The translations under genes and the position numbers were made by a program. Below, one piece after another: positions 51,258 through 60,485 of a stretch of 64,000 nucleotides of DNA (positions are counted from its first letter, which is position 1; every line of letters begins with the position of its first letter). Source of the stretch: Collinsella ihumii (lineage in GTDB: Bacteria > Actinomycetota > Coriobacteriia > Coriobacteriales > Coriobacteriaceae); assembly GCF_900046475.1 (NCBI RefSeq), contig NZ_FCOU01000003.1, positions 531,713-595,712 of the forward strand, in the 5' to 3' direction. A model generated the notes under the pieces. It worked only from the letters and a program-made list of their open reading frames with translations, had not been told where the DNA came from and ran no database searches.

Positions 51258-52427
51258 CTAGAGCTTGATGTCGGGGTCGAGGCTCTGCGCGCTGACGCGC
51301 ATCTCGGATGCGAGCGCGAGGAAGGCCTCGAGGCGGATGCCGTCGATGTCGCCGGCCTGCTGGGCCTCGCGCACGGCGCAGCCCGGTTCATGCGTATGCG
51401 TGCAGTCGTTGAACCGGCACGCGCGAGCCGCCACGACGATCTCGGGGAACGCGCGGGCAAGGCCGCGTTCATGCCCAACCAGCGGAAGGCTGCGCAAGCC
51501 GGGCGCATCGGTCATCACGCCGCAGGGTTCGGGCAGCGCCACCATCACGCGCGCGACGGTGGTATGGCGTCCCGCATCGTCGCGCTCGCGCACCTCGCCC
51601 GTAGCCATGGCCTCGTGCCCGAGCAGCGCGTTGAGCAGCGTCGACTTGCCCGCACCCGATTCGCCCAGGATCATGGCGCAGGTGCCGTGCGGCACGCAGA
51701 GACGAATCTCGTCCAGGCCCGTCCCCTCCATCGAGGACGTGACGATGACCCGCACCTCGGATCCAACAAGACGCCTCGTATCGGCCAAGATGGATGAGAG
51801 CTCGTCCGCGTCGCAGCGATCGGCCTTGGTGAAGACGACCACCGGATCGGCGCCGCAATCGTAGGCGAGCACAAGGGAGCGGGCGATACGATCGCGGACG
51901 AGCGCCGAGGTGTCGCGGGAGGCGCCGAGCGGTTGCACGATGAAGATCGTATCGACGTTGGCGGCGAGCACCTGCCTCTCACCGCGGTTTTTGCCCCGCC
52001 AGCGCTCGAATGAGGTCCTGCGCGGGAGCACGCGCTCGATCACGCCCATATCGTGGCCGGGGGCCAGCCGAACCGTCACGACGTCGCCGACCGCAGGAAG
52101 CAGGCGCTCCCCCTCGGAGCGCCCCTTGGCGAAGCTCACCGCGTGCTCGGCGCGGAACACGCGCTCTGCGGTCGCGACGAGCGGGAACCCGCGGTCGAGG
52201 CGCACGACGCATCCCATGTGCATCTCGGAGGCCGCCTGCGCATCCGTCGCCGCGAGCGCAGCGCAGAACGACTCGTGCGCGGCCCGCTGCGCATCGTCGA
52301 TATGCATGTCGGCGAAGGTGGGCACATCGTGCAACGCATCGACCTGCGGCAGCGTCGCCATCATGGCAGCCGTGTCGACGGGCGTTGCATGCGACCGGCG
52401 CTTGCCCTTTGCCTTGTTCTTGCCCAT
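51258..52427 (-). CDS. rsgA: Small ribosomal subunit biogenesis GTPase RsgA
   Basis: A 389-residue circularly permuted GTPase. It has an N-terminal OB fold (GDVVTVRLAPGHDMGVIERVLPR), G4 FTKAD, then G1 GESGAGKSTLLNAL and G3 TDAPGLRS, and a zinc domain CRFNDCTHTHEPGCAV. It checks late 30S maturation. ATG 52427 follows GGAGGGGC. Confidence 0.93.
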   Translation of the reverse strand: MGKNKAKGKRRSHATPVDTAAMMATLPQVDALHDVPTFADMHIDDAQRAAHESFCAALAATDAQAASEMHMGCVVRLDRGFPLVATAERVFRAEHAVSFAKGRSEGERLLPAVGDVVTVRLAPGHDMGVIERVLPRRTSFERWRGKNRGERQVLAANVDTIFIVQPLGASRDTSALVRDRIARSLVLAYDCGADPVVVFTKADRCDADELSSILADTRRLVGSEVRVIVTSSMEGTGLDEIRLCVPHGTCAMILGESGAGKSTLLNALLGHEAMATGEVRERDDAGRHTTVARVMVALPEPCGVMTDAPGLRSLPLVGHERGLARAFPEIVVAARACRFNDCTHTHEPGCAVREAQQAGDIDGIRLEAFLALASEMRVSAQSLDPDIKL

Positions 52428-52977
52428 AGGAGCCCCTCCGCTCGAAAGACGACATCGCCCAGTGTAACGCAAGGGAAGCACTGATTAACTGCGTTCGCGC
52501 CGGGCTGCCGCGCCTACCCATGGGGACGGGCGCGTGAGCATCACTCCTGCCGCCCAGGCACCCATGTGGGCGGACCTATGAGCGTTCCCCGCCTGCTCAG
52601 TGGAGCCTCCACTCACGGTCCGTTGGCGGACGCTTTGATGTGATCGTAGGCTAAACACGCGGACCTGCAGAACGCAAAAAGGCGGGCGGCTTCAGCCTTT
52701 TCGCCATGAAAGGAGGAAAAGTGGCAAAAAAGCTGAGGTCCGCCCGCCTCAGGGGAGAGAAAGCAGGTTCTGGGAGACGCCTTGTCTCGCTGCCTCTATG
52801 GTAGGAGCTTTATCGTGCTTCTTCGTGTCCTTACGGTGTGCACGTGTCCTTGCGGTGTTCTTGATTCCCGTATCCGATCATGGTTCAGACTATAGGCGGG
52901 CGACACGCCCCGTCCCATGGTCTGCAAACCATCTTTATGCACCCGTGGAATGTTCCCTCATGCGACTCAACGGTGTC
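52428..52977. other. Spacer with a structured leader-like segment
   Basis: No established gene. The segment 52681-52748 folds into an imperfect hairpin of about 25 bp (GGCGGGCGGC pairs with GTCCGCCCGCC) with loop ATGAAAGGAGGAAAAGT. The rest shows no clear signal. Confidence 0.45.
52721..52804 (+). CDS. Possible 27-residue basic peptide
   Basis: GTG 52721 is preceded by AAAGGAGG at good spacing and opens a 27-codon frame (VAKKLRSARLRGEKAGSGRR...). The ribosome site lies in the loop of the hairpin at 52681-52748. It could be a leader peptide or chance. No gene follows on this strand. Confidence 0.25.
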   Translation: MAKKLRSARLRGEKAGSGRRLVSLPLW

Positions 52978-53838
52978 CTACGCACGCTGAAGCTCCTGCG
53001 GACCCGGGTCGTATTCGCGAATCTGACGCACGCGCTCGCGCAGGAAGTCTCCCCAAACCGTCGTATCCCGATAGGGCTGGCCCTTATCCGTATAGGTTCC
53101 CGCGCGATCCATGATCTCGATCTGGTTGGGGTGGCTCGGCAGCGCGATATCGACCGGAATGTCAGCGATGCGCTCGGCATCGTCGATGAAGCGCGTGCGC
53201 AGCGCCGGGGTGAGGTAGGCGCTTGTCCGGTAATAGTCGTCGTTCATGGTGTTCGCGCCCACGCCGCCATGCATGGCGACGGTATACCGCTCGCCGTTCG
53301 CGGGGTTTTCGACTTCCCAGAAAAACGACGTGCAACCGCAGGTGTGGCCAGGCGTCAGCAGCGTGCGCACCGATATGTCCCCCAGATCGACGGGATGCTC
53401 GTCCGAGAAGTAGCCGTCAACCTCAAACGGCTGCGCATGCAGGCGCGCATCGAGATGCGTCGTCTCCTCGGGGCAGGCGCGCATGAACTCGGTGTCCTCG
53501 CGGCTCATGAGGACCTTGGCACCCGTGAGATGCGCCAGCATGCCGGCCGCGCCGCAATGGTCGACATGCACGTGGGAGATGAGGATGAGCTTGATATCGG
53601 AGAGCTGGTATCCCAGCTTGTGGACCGAGTCGATCAGCAAAGGACAGGTCTCCGACACCGCCGTGTCGATCAGGATGCATCCCGCGCCCGTATCGATGAG
53701 ATAGCAGCCGACCCAGCGCTGACCGGCTACATAGTACGTACGCGGGGCAACCTGGAACGGCTCGACCGCAAGCTCCCATGGACGCTCGGATGCACAGGCG
53801 AACACGCCCGGAATCGGCGGCGTGCAACGAAACGGCAT
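52978..53838 (-). CDS. MBL-fold metallo-hydrolase
   Basis: A 286-residue metallo-beta-lactamase-fold protein with SHVHVDHCG (HxHxDH), TPGHTCGC and LPSHPNQ metal ligands. The layout resembles subclass B3-like and other broad MBL hydrolases, without a signal peptide. Substrate unknown. It is a single-gene unit next to the sugar-diacid cluster, with no evident link to it. Confidence 0.85.
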   Translation of the reverse strand: MPFRCTPPIPGVFACASERPWELAVEPFQVAPRTYYVAGQRWVGCYLIDTGAGCILIDTAVSETCPLLIDSVHKLGYQLSDIKLILISHVHVDHCGAAGMLAHLTGAKVLMSREDTEFMRACPEETTHLDARLHAQPFEVDGYFSDEHPVDLGDISVRTLLTPGHTCGCTSFFWEVENPANGERYTVAMHGGVGANTMNDDYYRTSAYLTPALRTRFIDDAERIADIPVDIALPSHPNQIEIMDRAGTYTDKGQPYRDTTVWGDFLRERVRQIREYDPGPQELQRA

Positions 53839-53894
53839 AGGGCCCTCCCCCTCATAAGCAGGCGGAACATGCCGCCTGCTGCCTTAAGAAAAAA

Positions 53895-53921
53895 CCGGGC
53901 GCCCCGATGCGGGGCGCCCGG
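53895..53921 (-). terminator. Terminator after garR
   Basis: A 12-bp perfect stem (53895-53906 with 53910-53921). On the minus strand it is followed by TTTTTTC. It ends the catabolic cluster. Confidence 0.88.
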
Positions 53922-53949
53922 CAGACGGCAAAGACGTCTTGATCGACAC

Positions 53950-54834
53950 TTAGCCCTGGAGCTTCATGTCGTTGACCATCTCGTACCACTCGGCGATACC
54001 GGAGTGGTCGTCCTTCTCGTGGCCATGAGCCTTGAGGGACTGCATGATCTCCATCGCGAGTGAGGAGAACGGCACGGAGACGTTCACGCCGTGAGAGGTG
54101 TCCATGACGTTCTGCAGGTCCTTGATGTGGAGCTCGATGCGGAAGCCAGGGGTGAAGTCGCCGTCGAAGATCTTCTGGGACTTCTGATCCATGACCGTGG
54201 AGCCGGCCAGACCGGAGCGGATGGCCTGGTAGACGCGGGAAGGATCGACACCGGCCTTCTTGGCGAGGGAGTAGGCCTCGGCGACACCGGCGATGTTGAT
54301 GGCGACGATCATCTGGTTGGCGAGCTTGGTGATGTTACCAGCGCCGACCTCGCCCACGAGGGTGACCGTGGAGGACATGGTCTTGAGCAGGTCCTCGTAC
54401 TTGGCGAAGACCTCCTCCTTGCCGCCGACCATGACGGCGATGGTGCCGTCGATGGCCTTGGGCTCGCCGCCGGAGACGGGGGCGTCCAGGAAGTCGACGC
54501 CGATCTCCTCGAGGCGCTTAGCGAAGTCGCGGCTCGCCAGCGGAGCGATGGAGCTCATGTCGATGACGCACTTGCCAGCGGAAAGACCCTCGGCGATGCC
54601 GTTCTCGTTGAAGAGCGCGGCCTCGACGTGCGGGGAGTTGGGGAGCATGGTGATGATGACGTCGGACTTCTCAGCGACCTCCTTGCCGCTTGCGCAGGCA
54701 ACGCCGCCGAGCTCGACGAGGTCGTTCGCGCGCTCGATGTTGAAGTCGAACGCATAGACCGTGTGACCAGCCTTCTGGACGTTGATGGACATGGGCTTGC
54801 CCATGATACCCAGACCGACAAATCCTACATTCAT
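53950..54834 (-). CDS. garR: Tartronate semialdehyde reductase (2-hydroxy-3-oxopropionate reductase)
   Basis: A 294-residue beta-hydroxyacid dehydrogenase. It has the NAD(P) motif VGFVGLGIMGKPM, substrate site DAPVSGGEPKA and catalytic lysine in GNITKLANQM. It reduces tartronate semialdehyde to glycerate. ATG 54834 follows AAAGGACAG. In context it is the step between the aldolase and glycerate kinase. Confidence 0.92.
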   Translation of the reverse strand: MNVGFVGLGIMGKPMSINVQKAGHTVYAFDFNIERANDLVELGGVACASGKEVAEKSDVIITMLPNSPHVEAALFNENGIAEGLSAGKCVIDMSSIAPLASRDFAKRLEEIGVDFLDAPVSGGEPKAIDGTIAVMVGGKEEVFAKYEDLLKTMSSTVTLVGEVGAGNITKLANQMIVAINIAGVAEAYSLAKKAGVDPSRVYQAIRSGLAGSTVMDQKSQKIFDGDFTPGFRIELHIKDLQNVMDTSHGVNVSVPFSSLAMEIMQSLKAHGHEKDDHSGIAEWYEMVNDMKLQG

Positions 54835-54933
54835 ACTGCTGTCCTTTCTTTTCATTACAACAGCCTGCCTATGTTCACGCCCGCAAAACGCGGGCGGGAA
54901 CCCCAAAGGGATTCAGAGAGCCTGCAGCACCCG

Positions 54934-56127
54934 TTATGCTGCAGAAAAGATCGCGGACGCTTCCTGGGACTCGTGCTCGGCGCGGAGTTTGGATCCCAGC
55001 AGCAGCGCGCGAATGGCGTTCTCGCCCGCAATCGGCACGAGCGTATCGGCGTGCGCGATGCTCTCGGCGAGCGTGATCGGGCCCGTGGCGATGGAGAGCA
55101 CCAGGTCGATGCCCTCGTCATATACGGTACCCAAATCGTCGGCACGTCCGCCGACGACCGCGACCACCGGGATGCCGTGGCGCTTGGCGCGCTTGGCCAC
55201 ACCTATGGGTGCCTTGCCAAACGCCGATTGGGAGTCCATGCGGCCCTCGCCCGTGATCACCAAATCAACACCGTCCATAGCGTCCTCGAGCCCGATGAGA
55301 TCGAGCAGCGTCTCGATGCCGCGCTGGATGCGCGCTCCGCAGAACGCGACGAGCGCCGCCCCGAGGCCGCCGGCAGCGCCCGAACCGGGCACCGCGTCAA
55401 CCGCACGGCCGACCGTGGCGTTCATGATCTCGGCATAGCGGGCCATCCACGCATCGAAGTGAGTCGTCTGATCGGCGGGGATGCCCTTCTGCGGACCGAA
55501 CACGCACACGGCGCCATCCGGGCCCGTCAGCGGGCTCGTCACGTCCGTCAGGGCGATGACCTCGACGCCGTCGAGCTTATCGGTCATCTGGGAGCAATCG
55601 ATCGACGCGAGCTCGCCCAGCCCGACCAGACCGCAAGGAATGTCCTCGCCGTCCGCGTTCAAAAAGCGAATGCCGAGCGCCTTGGCCATGCCGGCGCCGC
55701 CGTCGCTTGTAGCCGAACCGCCCAAACCGATATAGATACGCTTGGCTCCATGGTCGATGGCATCCAGCATGACCTGCCCGACGCCCCAAGTGGAAGCGCG
55801 CAGGGCGTTGTCGCTGTTCTGCTCGATGAGCGTGATACCGCTCGCCTCAGCCATCTCCAGAATCGCGGTGTCCTCGCCGATGAAGCCGTAGTGGGCGCAC
55901 ACGGTGTCGCCCAGCGGTCCGGAGACCTCGACCTCGCGCATCTCGCCGCCCACGCCGGAGACGATGGCCTCGACCGTGCCCTCGCCGCCGTCGGCGATGG
56001 CGAACTTGCGGACCTCGCAGTCGGGAACGACGCGATGGATGCCCTGCTCGAGCAGATCGGCGATGCCGAGGCTCGAAACGGATCCCTTGAACGAGTCAGA
56101 CGCGATCAGAACGGATAGCTTGTCCAT
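54934..56127 (-). CDS. garK: Glycerate kinase (GarK/GlxK family)
   Basis: A 397-residue family-1 glycerate kinase with ASDSFKGS at the N-terminus, ADGGEGTVEA, GLGGSATSDGGAGMAKALG and TGEGRMDSQSAFGKAP. It phosphorylates glycerate to 2-phosphoglycerate, which enters glycolysis. ATG 56127 follows GAGAGGAGG. Confidence 0.93.
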   Translation of the reverse strand: MDKLSVLIASDSFKGSVSSLGIADLLEQGIHRVVPDCEVRKFAIADGGEGTVEAIVSGVGGEMREVEVSGPLGDTVCAHYGFIGEDTAILEMAEASGITLIEQNSDNALRASTWGVGQVMLDAIDHGAKRIYIGLGGSATSDGGAGMAKALGIRFLNADGEDIPCGLVGLGELASIDCSQMTDKLDGVEVIALTDVTSPLTGPDGAVCVFGPQKGIPADQTTHFDAWMARYAEIMNATVGRAVDAVPGSGAAGGLGAALVAFCGARIQRGIETLLDLIGLEDAMDGVDLVITGEGRMDSQSAFGKAPIGVAKRAKRHGIPVVAVVGGRADDLGTVYDEGIDLVLSIATGPITLAESIAHADTLVPIAGENAIRALLLGSKLRAEHESQEASAIFSAA

Positions 56128-56289
56128 GGAAACCTCCTCTCGAAAGTTGAAGCTGTGCTTGAGCCTATGTACCGGCCAAAGCGGCCGCAGGAACATCAAA
56201 ATGCGCGGGGCGCCATATAGGCAGGGACACGCCCCGCGCTAGATGAGGAAGGCCGGTCGCCCAAGGCGACCGGCAAGGAAAAGGGGGAG

Positions 56290-57207
56290 CTAGTCGAGGT
56301 AGCCACCGGCGCGCATGGCCGCCTTCATGCCCTCGAGCACAGCGCCGTCGGCGGGCTCGGTGGGCAGCACGGACGGACCGGCGTTCATGCCCATGAGGTT
56401 GGCCATGTCCTTGGTGGCAGCCGGGAAGCTGGCGGCGTCCTGGGACAGACGGATCGGGTTGAGCTTGGTCTGGTTCTCAAGGGCGCCCTTGTAGTCGCCC
56501 TCCACGAACTTGTCGTAGATGCCGCAGACCAGCTCGGGGTACATGTTGGACGTGGAGCACACCGCGCCCACGGCGCCGCAGCACAGAGCCGGGAACACGA
56601 CGGTGTCCTTGCCGGCGAAGACAGCGAAGTCGATGTCGTCGGTCAGGCGGATGAGCTCCTGGAGGTTCGTGATGTCGCCCGAGGAGTCCTTGATGCCCAC
56701 GATGTTCTCGCAGTCATGCGCGATGCGGGAGATGGTGTTGCGCGTCATGGCGTAACCGGCGCGACCGGGGTTGCTGTAGATGAGCACCATCGTGTCGGGG
56801 ATGGCGTCGGCAACCGCCTTGAAGTGGTGGTAGTTGGCCTCCTCGGTGGGATGGATGAACATCGGGGTGAGCACGGAGACCGCGTCGACGTTCAGCTCGG
56901 CGGCGCGCTTGGCGAGCGCGACGGCCTTGGAGGTGCGGATGTGGCCGACACCGAAGAACACCGGCACGCGACCGGCGGCGCGCTCGACGATGGCGCGGGT
57001 GGCCTCGATCATCTCGTCGTCGTCGAACATGTAGAACTCGGAGTTGGATCCGAACGCCAGGATGCCGTCGACACCGTGCTCGATGACGTAGTCGACCTGA
57101 TCGCACAGGCGCGCGATATCGATCTTGCCGTCATAGGCATCGGTAACCGGGGTGATGATGGGGACGACGATGCCCTTAAGGCGCTCGACATCGAACTTAC
57201 TTGCCAT
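56290..57207 (-). CDS. DapA-family aldolase, probable 5-keto-4-deoxyglucarate aldolase
   Basis: A 305-residue class I aldolase of the DHDPS/NAL family. Schiff-base lysine is in NIVGIKDSSGD and tyrosine in VLIYSNPGRAGY; SNSEFYMF replaces the usual GTTGE. E. coli splits this substrate with the unrelated class II enzyme GarL. Here the context (dehydratases making 5-keto-4-deoxyglucarate, GarR using tartronate semialdehyde) points to the same retro-aldol step. A dehydratase/decarboxylase of the same fold is the alternative. ATG 57207 follows GGAGCACGA. Confidence 0.8.
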   Translation of the reverse strand: MASKFDVERLKGIVVPIITPVTDAYDGKIDIARLCDQVDYVIEHGVDGILAFGSNSEFYMFDDDEMIEATRAIVERAAGRVPVFFGVGHIRTSKAVALAKRAAELNVDAVSVLTPMFIHPTEEANYHHFKAVADAIPDTMVLIYSNPGRAGYAMTRNTISRIAHDCENIVGIKDSSGDITNLQELIRLTDDIDFAVFAGKDTVVFPALCCGAVGAVCSTSNMYPELVCGIYDKFVEGDYKGALENQTKLNPIRLSQDAASFPAATKDMANLMGMNAGPSVLPTEPADGAVLEGMKAAMRAGGYLD

Positions 57208-57387
57208 TCGTGCTCCAATCTCGGGCACTTACCGAAAAAATGACGGTTCGTGCTTGACACATCTAGTTATATGGGATATTCGCCTCCCGAACTATGGTAT
57301 ACGCGACGAGAGGCACAGGGCGCCGGCACCGGAACCGTGTTCCGCGTACCAGTTTGGCGCGCCGCGCGGCGCCGGCGCCCCGAGCGG

Positions 57388-58713
57388 CTAGCGAACCAGG
57401 CAGGGGCGCTTGCCGTCGAACTTCCAGCCGGGGATGAGGTACTGCATGGCGATGGCGTCGTTGCGCGTACCGAGGTCATTCTCGACGTAGAGCTGATGCG
57501 CCTTCTCGAGCGCGTCGCGATCGATCTCGATGCCGAGGCCGGGCACGTCGTAGGGCACCGCGATCTCGCCGCCCTCGATCTTGGGCGGGTTCTTGGTGAG
57601 GAACTGGCCGTCCTGCCAGATCCAGTGCGTATCGCAGGCGTTGTAGAAGCCGGGCGCGGCGGCGGCGCAGTGGGCGACCATCGCGAGCGAGATGTCGAAG
57701 TGGTTGTTGGAGTGGACGCCCCAGGTGAGGTCCATGTCGTGGCAGAGCTGCGCGACGCGGGCAGCGCCCTGCATGGTCCAGAAGTGCGGGTCGGCCAGCG
57801 GGATGGACACGGAGTCGAGACGGATGGCGGCCTTCATCTCGCGCCAGTCGGTCGCGACCATGTTGGTCGCGGTGGGCAGGCCGGTCAGACGATGGAACTC
57901 GGCCATGGTCTCACGCGCGGAGAAGCGGCCTTCCGCACCGCAGGGATCCTCGCAGTAGGTCAGGATGCCGACCATGTCCTTGCAGTTCTCGACGGCCTCG
58001 GCGAGCGACCAGGCGCCGTTGGGGTCGAGGTCGATGCGGGCGTTCGGGAACTCCTTCTTGAGGGCGCGGATGGCCTCGAGCTCCTCGGGGCAGGAGAAGA
58101 CGCCGCCCTTGAGCTTCCAGTCCTTGAAGCCGTAGCGCTCGTAGGCTGCCTTGGCGAGCTCGACGATGGCCTCGGGCGTGAGGGCCTCGTCGCGGCGGAT
58201 GCGGCCCCAGGCGTCGGAATCGTCGTCGTCATGGATGTAGGGCAGGTCGGTCTTGTTGCGGTCGCCCACATAGAACAGGTAGCCGAGGAAGCGCACGGAG
58301 TCGCGGACCTGGCCGTCGCCGAGCAGGGAGGCCACGGGCACGTTCAGGTGCTTGCCGAGGATGTCGAGCAGCGCGGTCTCGATGGCGGTCTGGACGTGCA
58401 CGGTGGTGCGCAGGTCGAACGTCTGGTCACCGCGTCCGCCGGCGTCGAGCGAGGCGTACTTGTCGTGGATGGACTTGACGATGTTCTTGTACTGACCGAT
58501 GGGCTGGCCGATGACCAGGTCGTCGATCTCGTTCAGGACCTCGGTGATCTTGGTGGAGCCGGGGACCTCGGAGATACCCTCGACACCCTCGGAGTCGGTC
58601 AGGATCACGATGTTGCGCGTGAAGTACGGACCATGGGCGCCAGAGAGGTTCAGCAGCATGCTGTCGTAGCCGGCAACGGGATAGACTTCGATTTTCTCAA
58701 TTGTGGGTACCAT
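57388..58713 (-). CDS. gudD: Glucarate dehydratase (first copy)
   Basis: A 441-residue enolase-superfamily enzyme with DWKLKGGVF (KxK motif), [24 protein letters not shown] and [15 protein letters not shown] (catalytic His). All catalytic residues are present. It converts D-glucarate, and usually L-idarate, to 5-keto-4-deoxyglucarate. ATG 58713 follows GGAGGAG. Confidence 0.93.
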   Translation of the reverse strand: MVPTIEKIEVYPVAGYDSMLLNLSGAHGPYFTRNIVILTDSEGVEGISEVPGSTKITEVLNEIDDLVIGQPIGQYKNIVKSIHDKYASLDAGGRGDQTFDLRTTVHVQTAIETALLDILGKHLNVPVASLLGDGQVRDSVRFLGYLFYVGDRNKTDLPYIHDDDDSDAWGRIRRDEALTPEAIVELAKAAYERYGFKDWKLKGGVFSCPEELEAIRALKKEFPNARIDLDPNGAWSLAEAVENCKDMVGILTYCEDPCGAEGRFSARETMAEFHRLTGLPTATNMVATDWREMKAAIRLDSVSIPLADPHFWTMQGAARVAQLCHDMDLTWGVHSNNHFDISLAMVAHCAAAAPGFYNACDTHWIWQDGQFLTKNPPKIEGGEIAVPYDVPGLGIEIDRDALEKAHQLYVENDLGTRNDAIAMQYLIPGWKFDGKRPCLVR

Positions 58714-59011
58714 AAGGACTCCTCCTGTTCGGCGACCGGGATCACTGCCGGTCGAGATGATGGTTCTAAATCTACCGTCCTGGTGCAGGCGCTCCCATAT
58801 TCGATAGGACATAAGCCGCAGATGCAGCGCGACACAAGATGTTCTGCGTACTATTCTAGCAGGTCATCAGGGGTAAAATTGCCCATCGGGAGCGGGCGCG
58901 ACACGTCTTTGGGAACAGAGGCGGGACCGTTCGCGGAAAAATGCGGCCCCTCCCCGATTGGGTCGCCCCGCGCCGCCTGGACGACGCGGGACGACCGTTT
59001 CCGCATGCGTG
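58714..59011. other. Spacer between the two dehydratase genes
   Basis: A stretch of 298 bases without a gene. It may hold a separate promoter for the downstream half of the cluster. I see no repeat or clear hairpin. Confidence 0.4.
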
Positions 59012-60355
59012 CTAGCGCACCATGGCCGGACGATGCGGGTCGTAGGTCCAGCCGGGGATGAGCGCGTTCATGCCGCGCGCGTCATCGCGCGTGCCGCAGC
59101 CGTTGTCCACATAGAGCTTGTGGGCGGCGTCCAGCTTGGCGCGGTCGAGATCGATGCCCAGGCCGATGCTGTCGCGCGGCACCGTGAGGCAGCCGTCGTG
59201 GAACTGCGGGGCCGTCTTGCCCAGATGCTGGCCGTCCTGCCACATGTAATGCGTATCGCAGGCGTTCACGAAGCCAGGCGCCGCGGCGGCAGCGTGCGCG
59301 ACCATCATGAGCGAGATGTCGAAGTGGTTGTTGGAGTGGACGCCCCAGGTGAGGTCCATCTCATGGCAGAGCTGCGCCACGCGCACGCATCCCTGCATGG
59401 TCCAGAAGTGCGGGTCTGCCAGCGGGATCGTGACGGAGTCCAGGCGGATGGCCGCCTTCATCTCGCGCCAGTCGGTGTCGATCATGTTGGTGGCCGTGGG
59501 CAGGCCCGTCTGACGATGGAACTCGGCCATGGTCTCGCGACCGGAGAAGCGGCCTTCCGCACCGCAGGGATCCTCGCAGTAGGTCAGCACGCCCACCAGG
59601 TCGCGGCAGACCTCGACGGACTCGGCGAGCGACCAGGCGCCGTTGGGGTCGATGGTGATGCGGGCCTCGGGGAAGCGCTCCTTCAGGGCGCGGATGGCGC
59701 GGATCTCCTCGCGCGCAGGGAACACGCCGCCCTTGAGCTTGAAGTCATGGAACCCGAAGCGCTCGGCTGCAGCCTCGGCCTGGTGCACGATGGCCTCGGG
59801 CGTGAGCGCCGGGTCGCGGCGGATGCGGCCCCACTCGTCGGAGTCGTCATCGTCGTGCAGGTACGGGCCGCCCACGACGTTGCGGTCTGCGACATAGAAC
59901 AGGTATCCGAGGAAGCGCACGTCCTCGCGCACCTGGCCGTCACCGAGCAGCGCGGCGACGGGCACCTCGAGATGCTTGGCCAACAGATCGAGCATCGGGG
60001 TCTCGATGCCGGTGATGACGTTGGTGACCTTGGAGAAGATCTGGGCGTGCGCCGTCTGGGCCCCGCCGGCGGCGGCAGCGGCGGCCATGTTGGCGCTCAG
60101 GAACTCCTGGGCCTCGAGCAGCGTCTGCTTGAAGCGGCCGAGTGGCTTGCCCTCGACAAGCGGGATCAGGCTCTCGAGACGCTTAGTGATCACCTCGCCG
60201 CCGGGGACCTCGCCCACGCCGGTGTAGCCGGCCGAGTCGGTCAGCACCACGATGTTGCGCGTGAAGAACGGCTCGTGCACGCCGGCGAGGTTCAGAAGCG
60301 GGCTGTCATAGCCTGCGACCGGCACGACCTCCATTCGTTCGATCTTGACGTCCAT
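59012..60355 (-). CDS. Glucarate dehydratase-family protein (second copy)
   Basis: A 447-residue paralogue of the neighbouring gudD with the same motifs: [32 protein letters not shown] and [15 protein letters not shown]. It differs by an alanine-rich insertion near residue 110 (NMAAAAAAGGAQTA). E. coli also has a gudD/gudX pair. Both copies here look catalytically complete, so they may differ in substrate preference or form mixed oligomers. ATG 60355 follows AAAGGAG. Confidence 0.9.
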   Translation of the reverse strand: MDVKIERMEVVPVAGYDSPLLNLAGVHEPFFTRNIVVLTDSAGYTGVGEVPGGEVITKRLESLIPLVEGKPLGRFKQTLLEAQEFLSANMAAAAAAGGAQTAHAQIFSKVTNVITGIETPMLDLLAKHLEVPVAALLGDGQVREDVRFLGYLFYVADRNVVGGPYLHDDDDSDEWGRIRRDPALTPEAIVHQAEAAAERFGFHDFKLKGGVFPAREEIRAIRALKERFPEARITIDPNGAWSLAESVEVCRDLVGVLTYCEDPCGAEGRFSGRETMAEFHRQTGLPTATNMIDTDWREMKAAIRLDSVTIPLADPHFWTMQGCVRVAQLCHEMDLTWGVHSNNHFDISLMMVAHAAAAAPGFVNACDTHYMWQDGQHLGKTAPQFHDGCLTVPRDSIGLGIDLDRAKLDAAHKLYVDNGCGTRDDARGMNALIPGWTYDPHRPAMVR

Positions 60356-60485
60356 GCGATACTCCTTTCCTTGCAGAAGGACCCGGCGCGGCCAAACACC
60401 CTCCCGCGCCCGCCTTCCGCGAAACAAAAAGGGCCCGATCTCGATGACTCGAAACCGGACCCTCCCAACTCATGTCGATGGTTGA

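Noticed and set aside
52978-53838. MBL-fold protein as the missing PhnP
   Set aside because: It is more than 20 kb from the phn operon, next to unrelated genes, and lacks any PhnP-specific pattern I can see.
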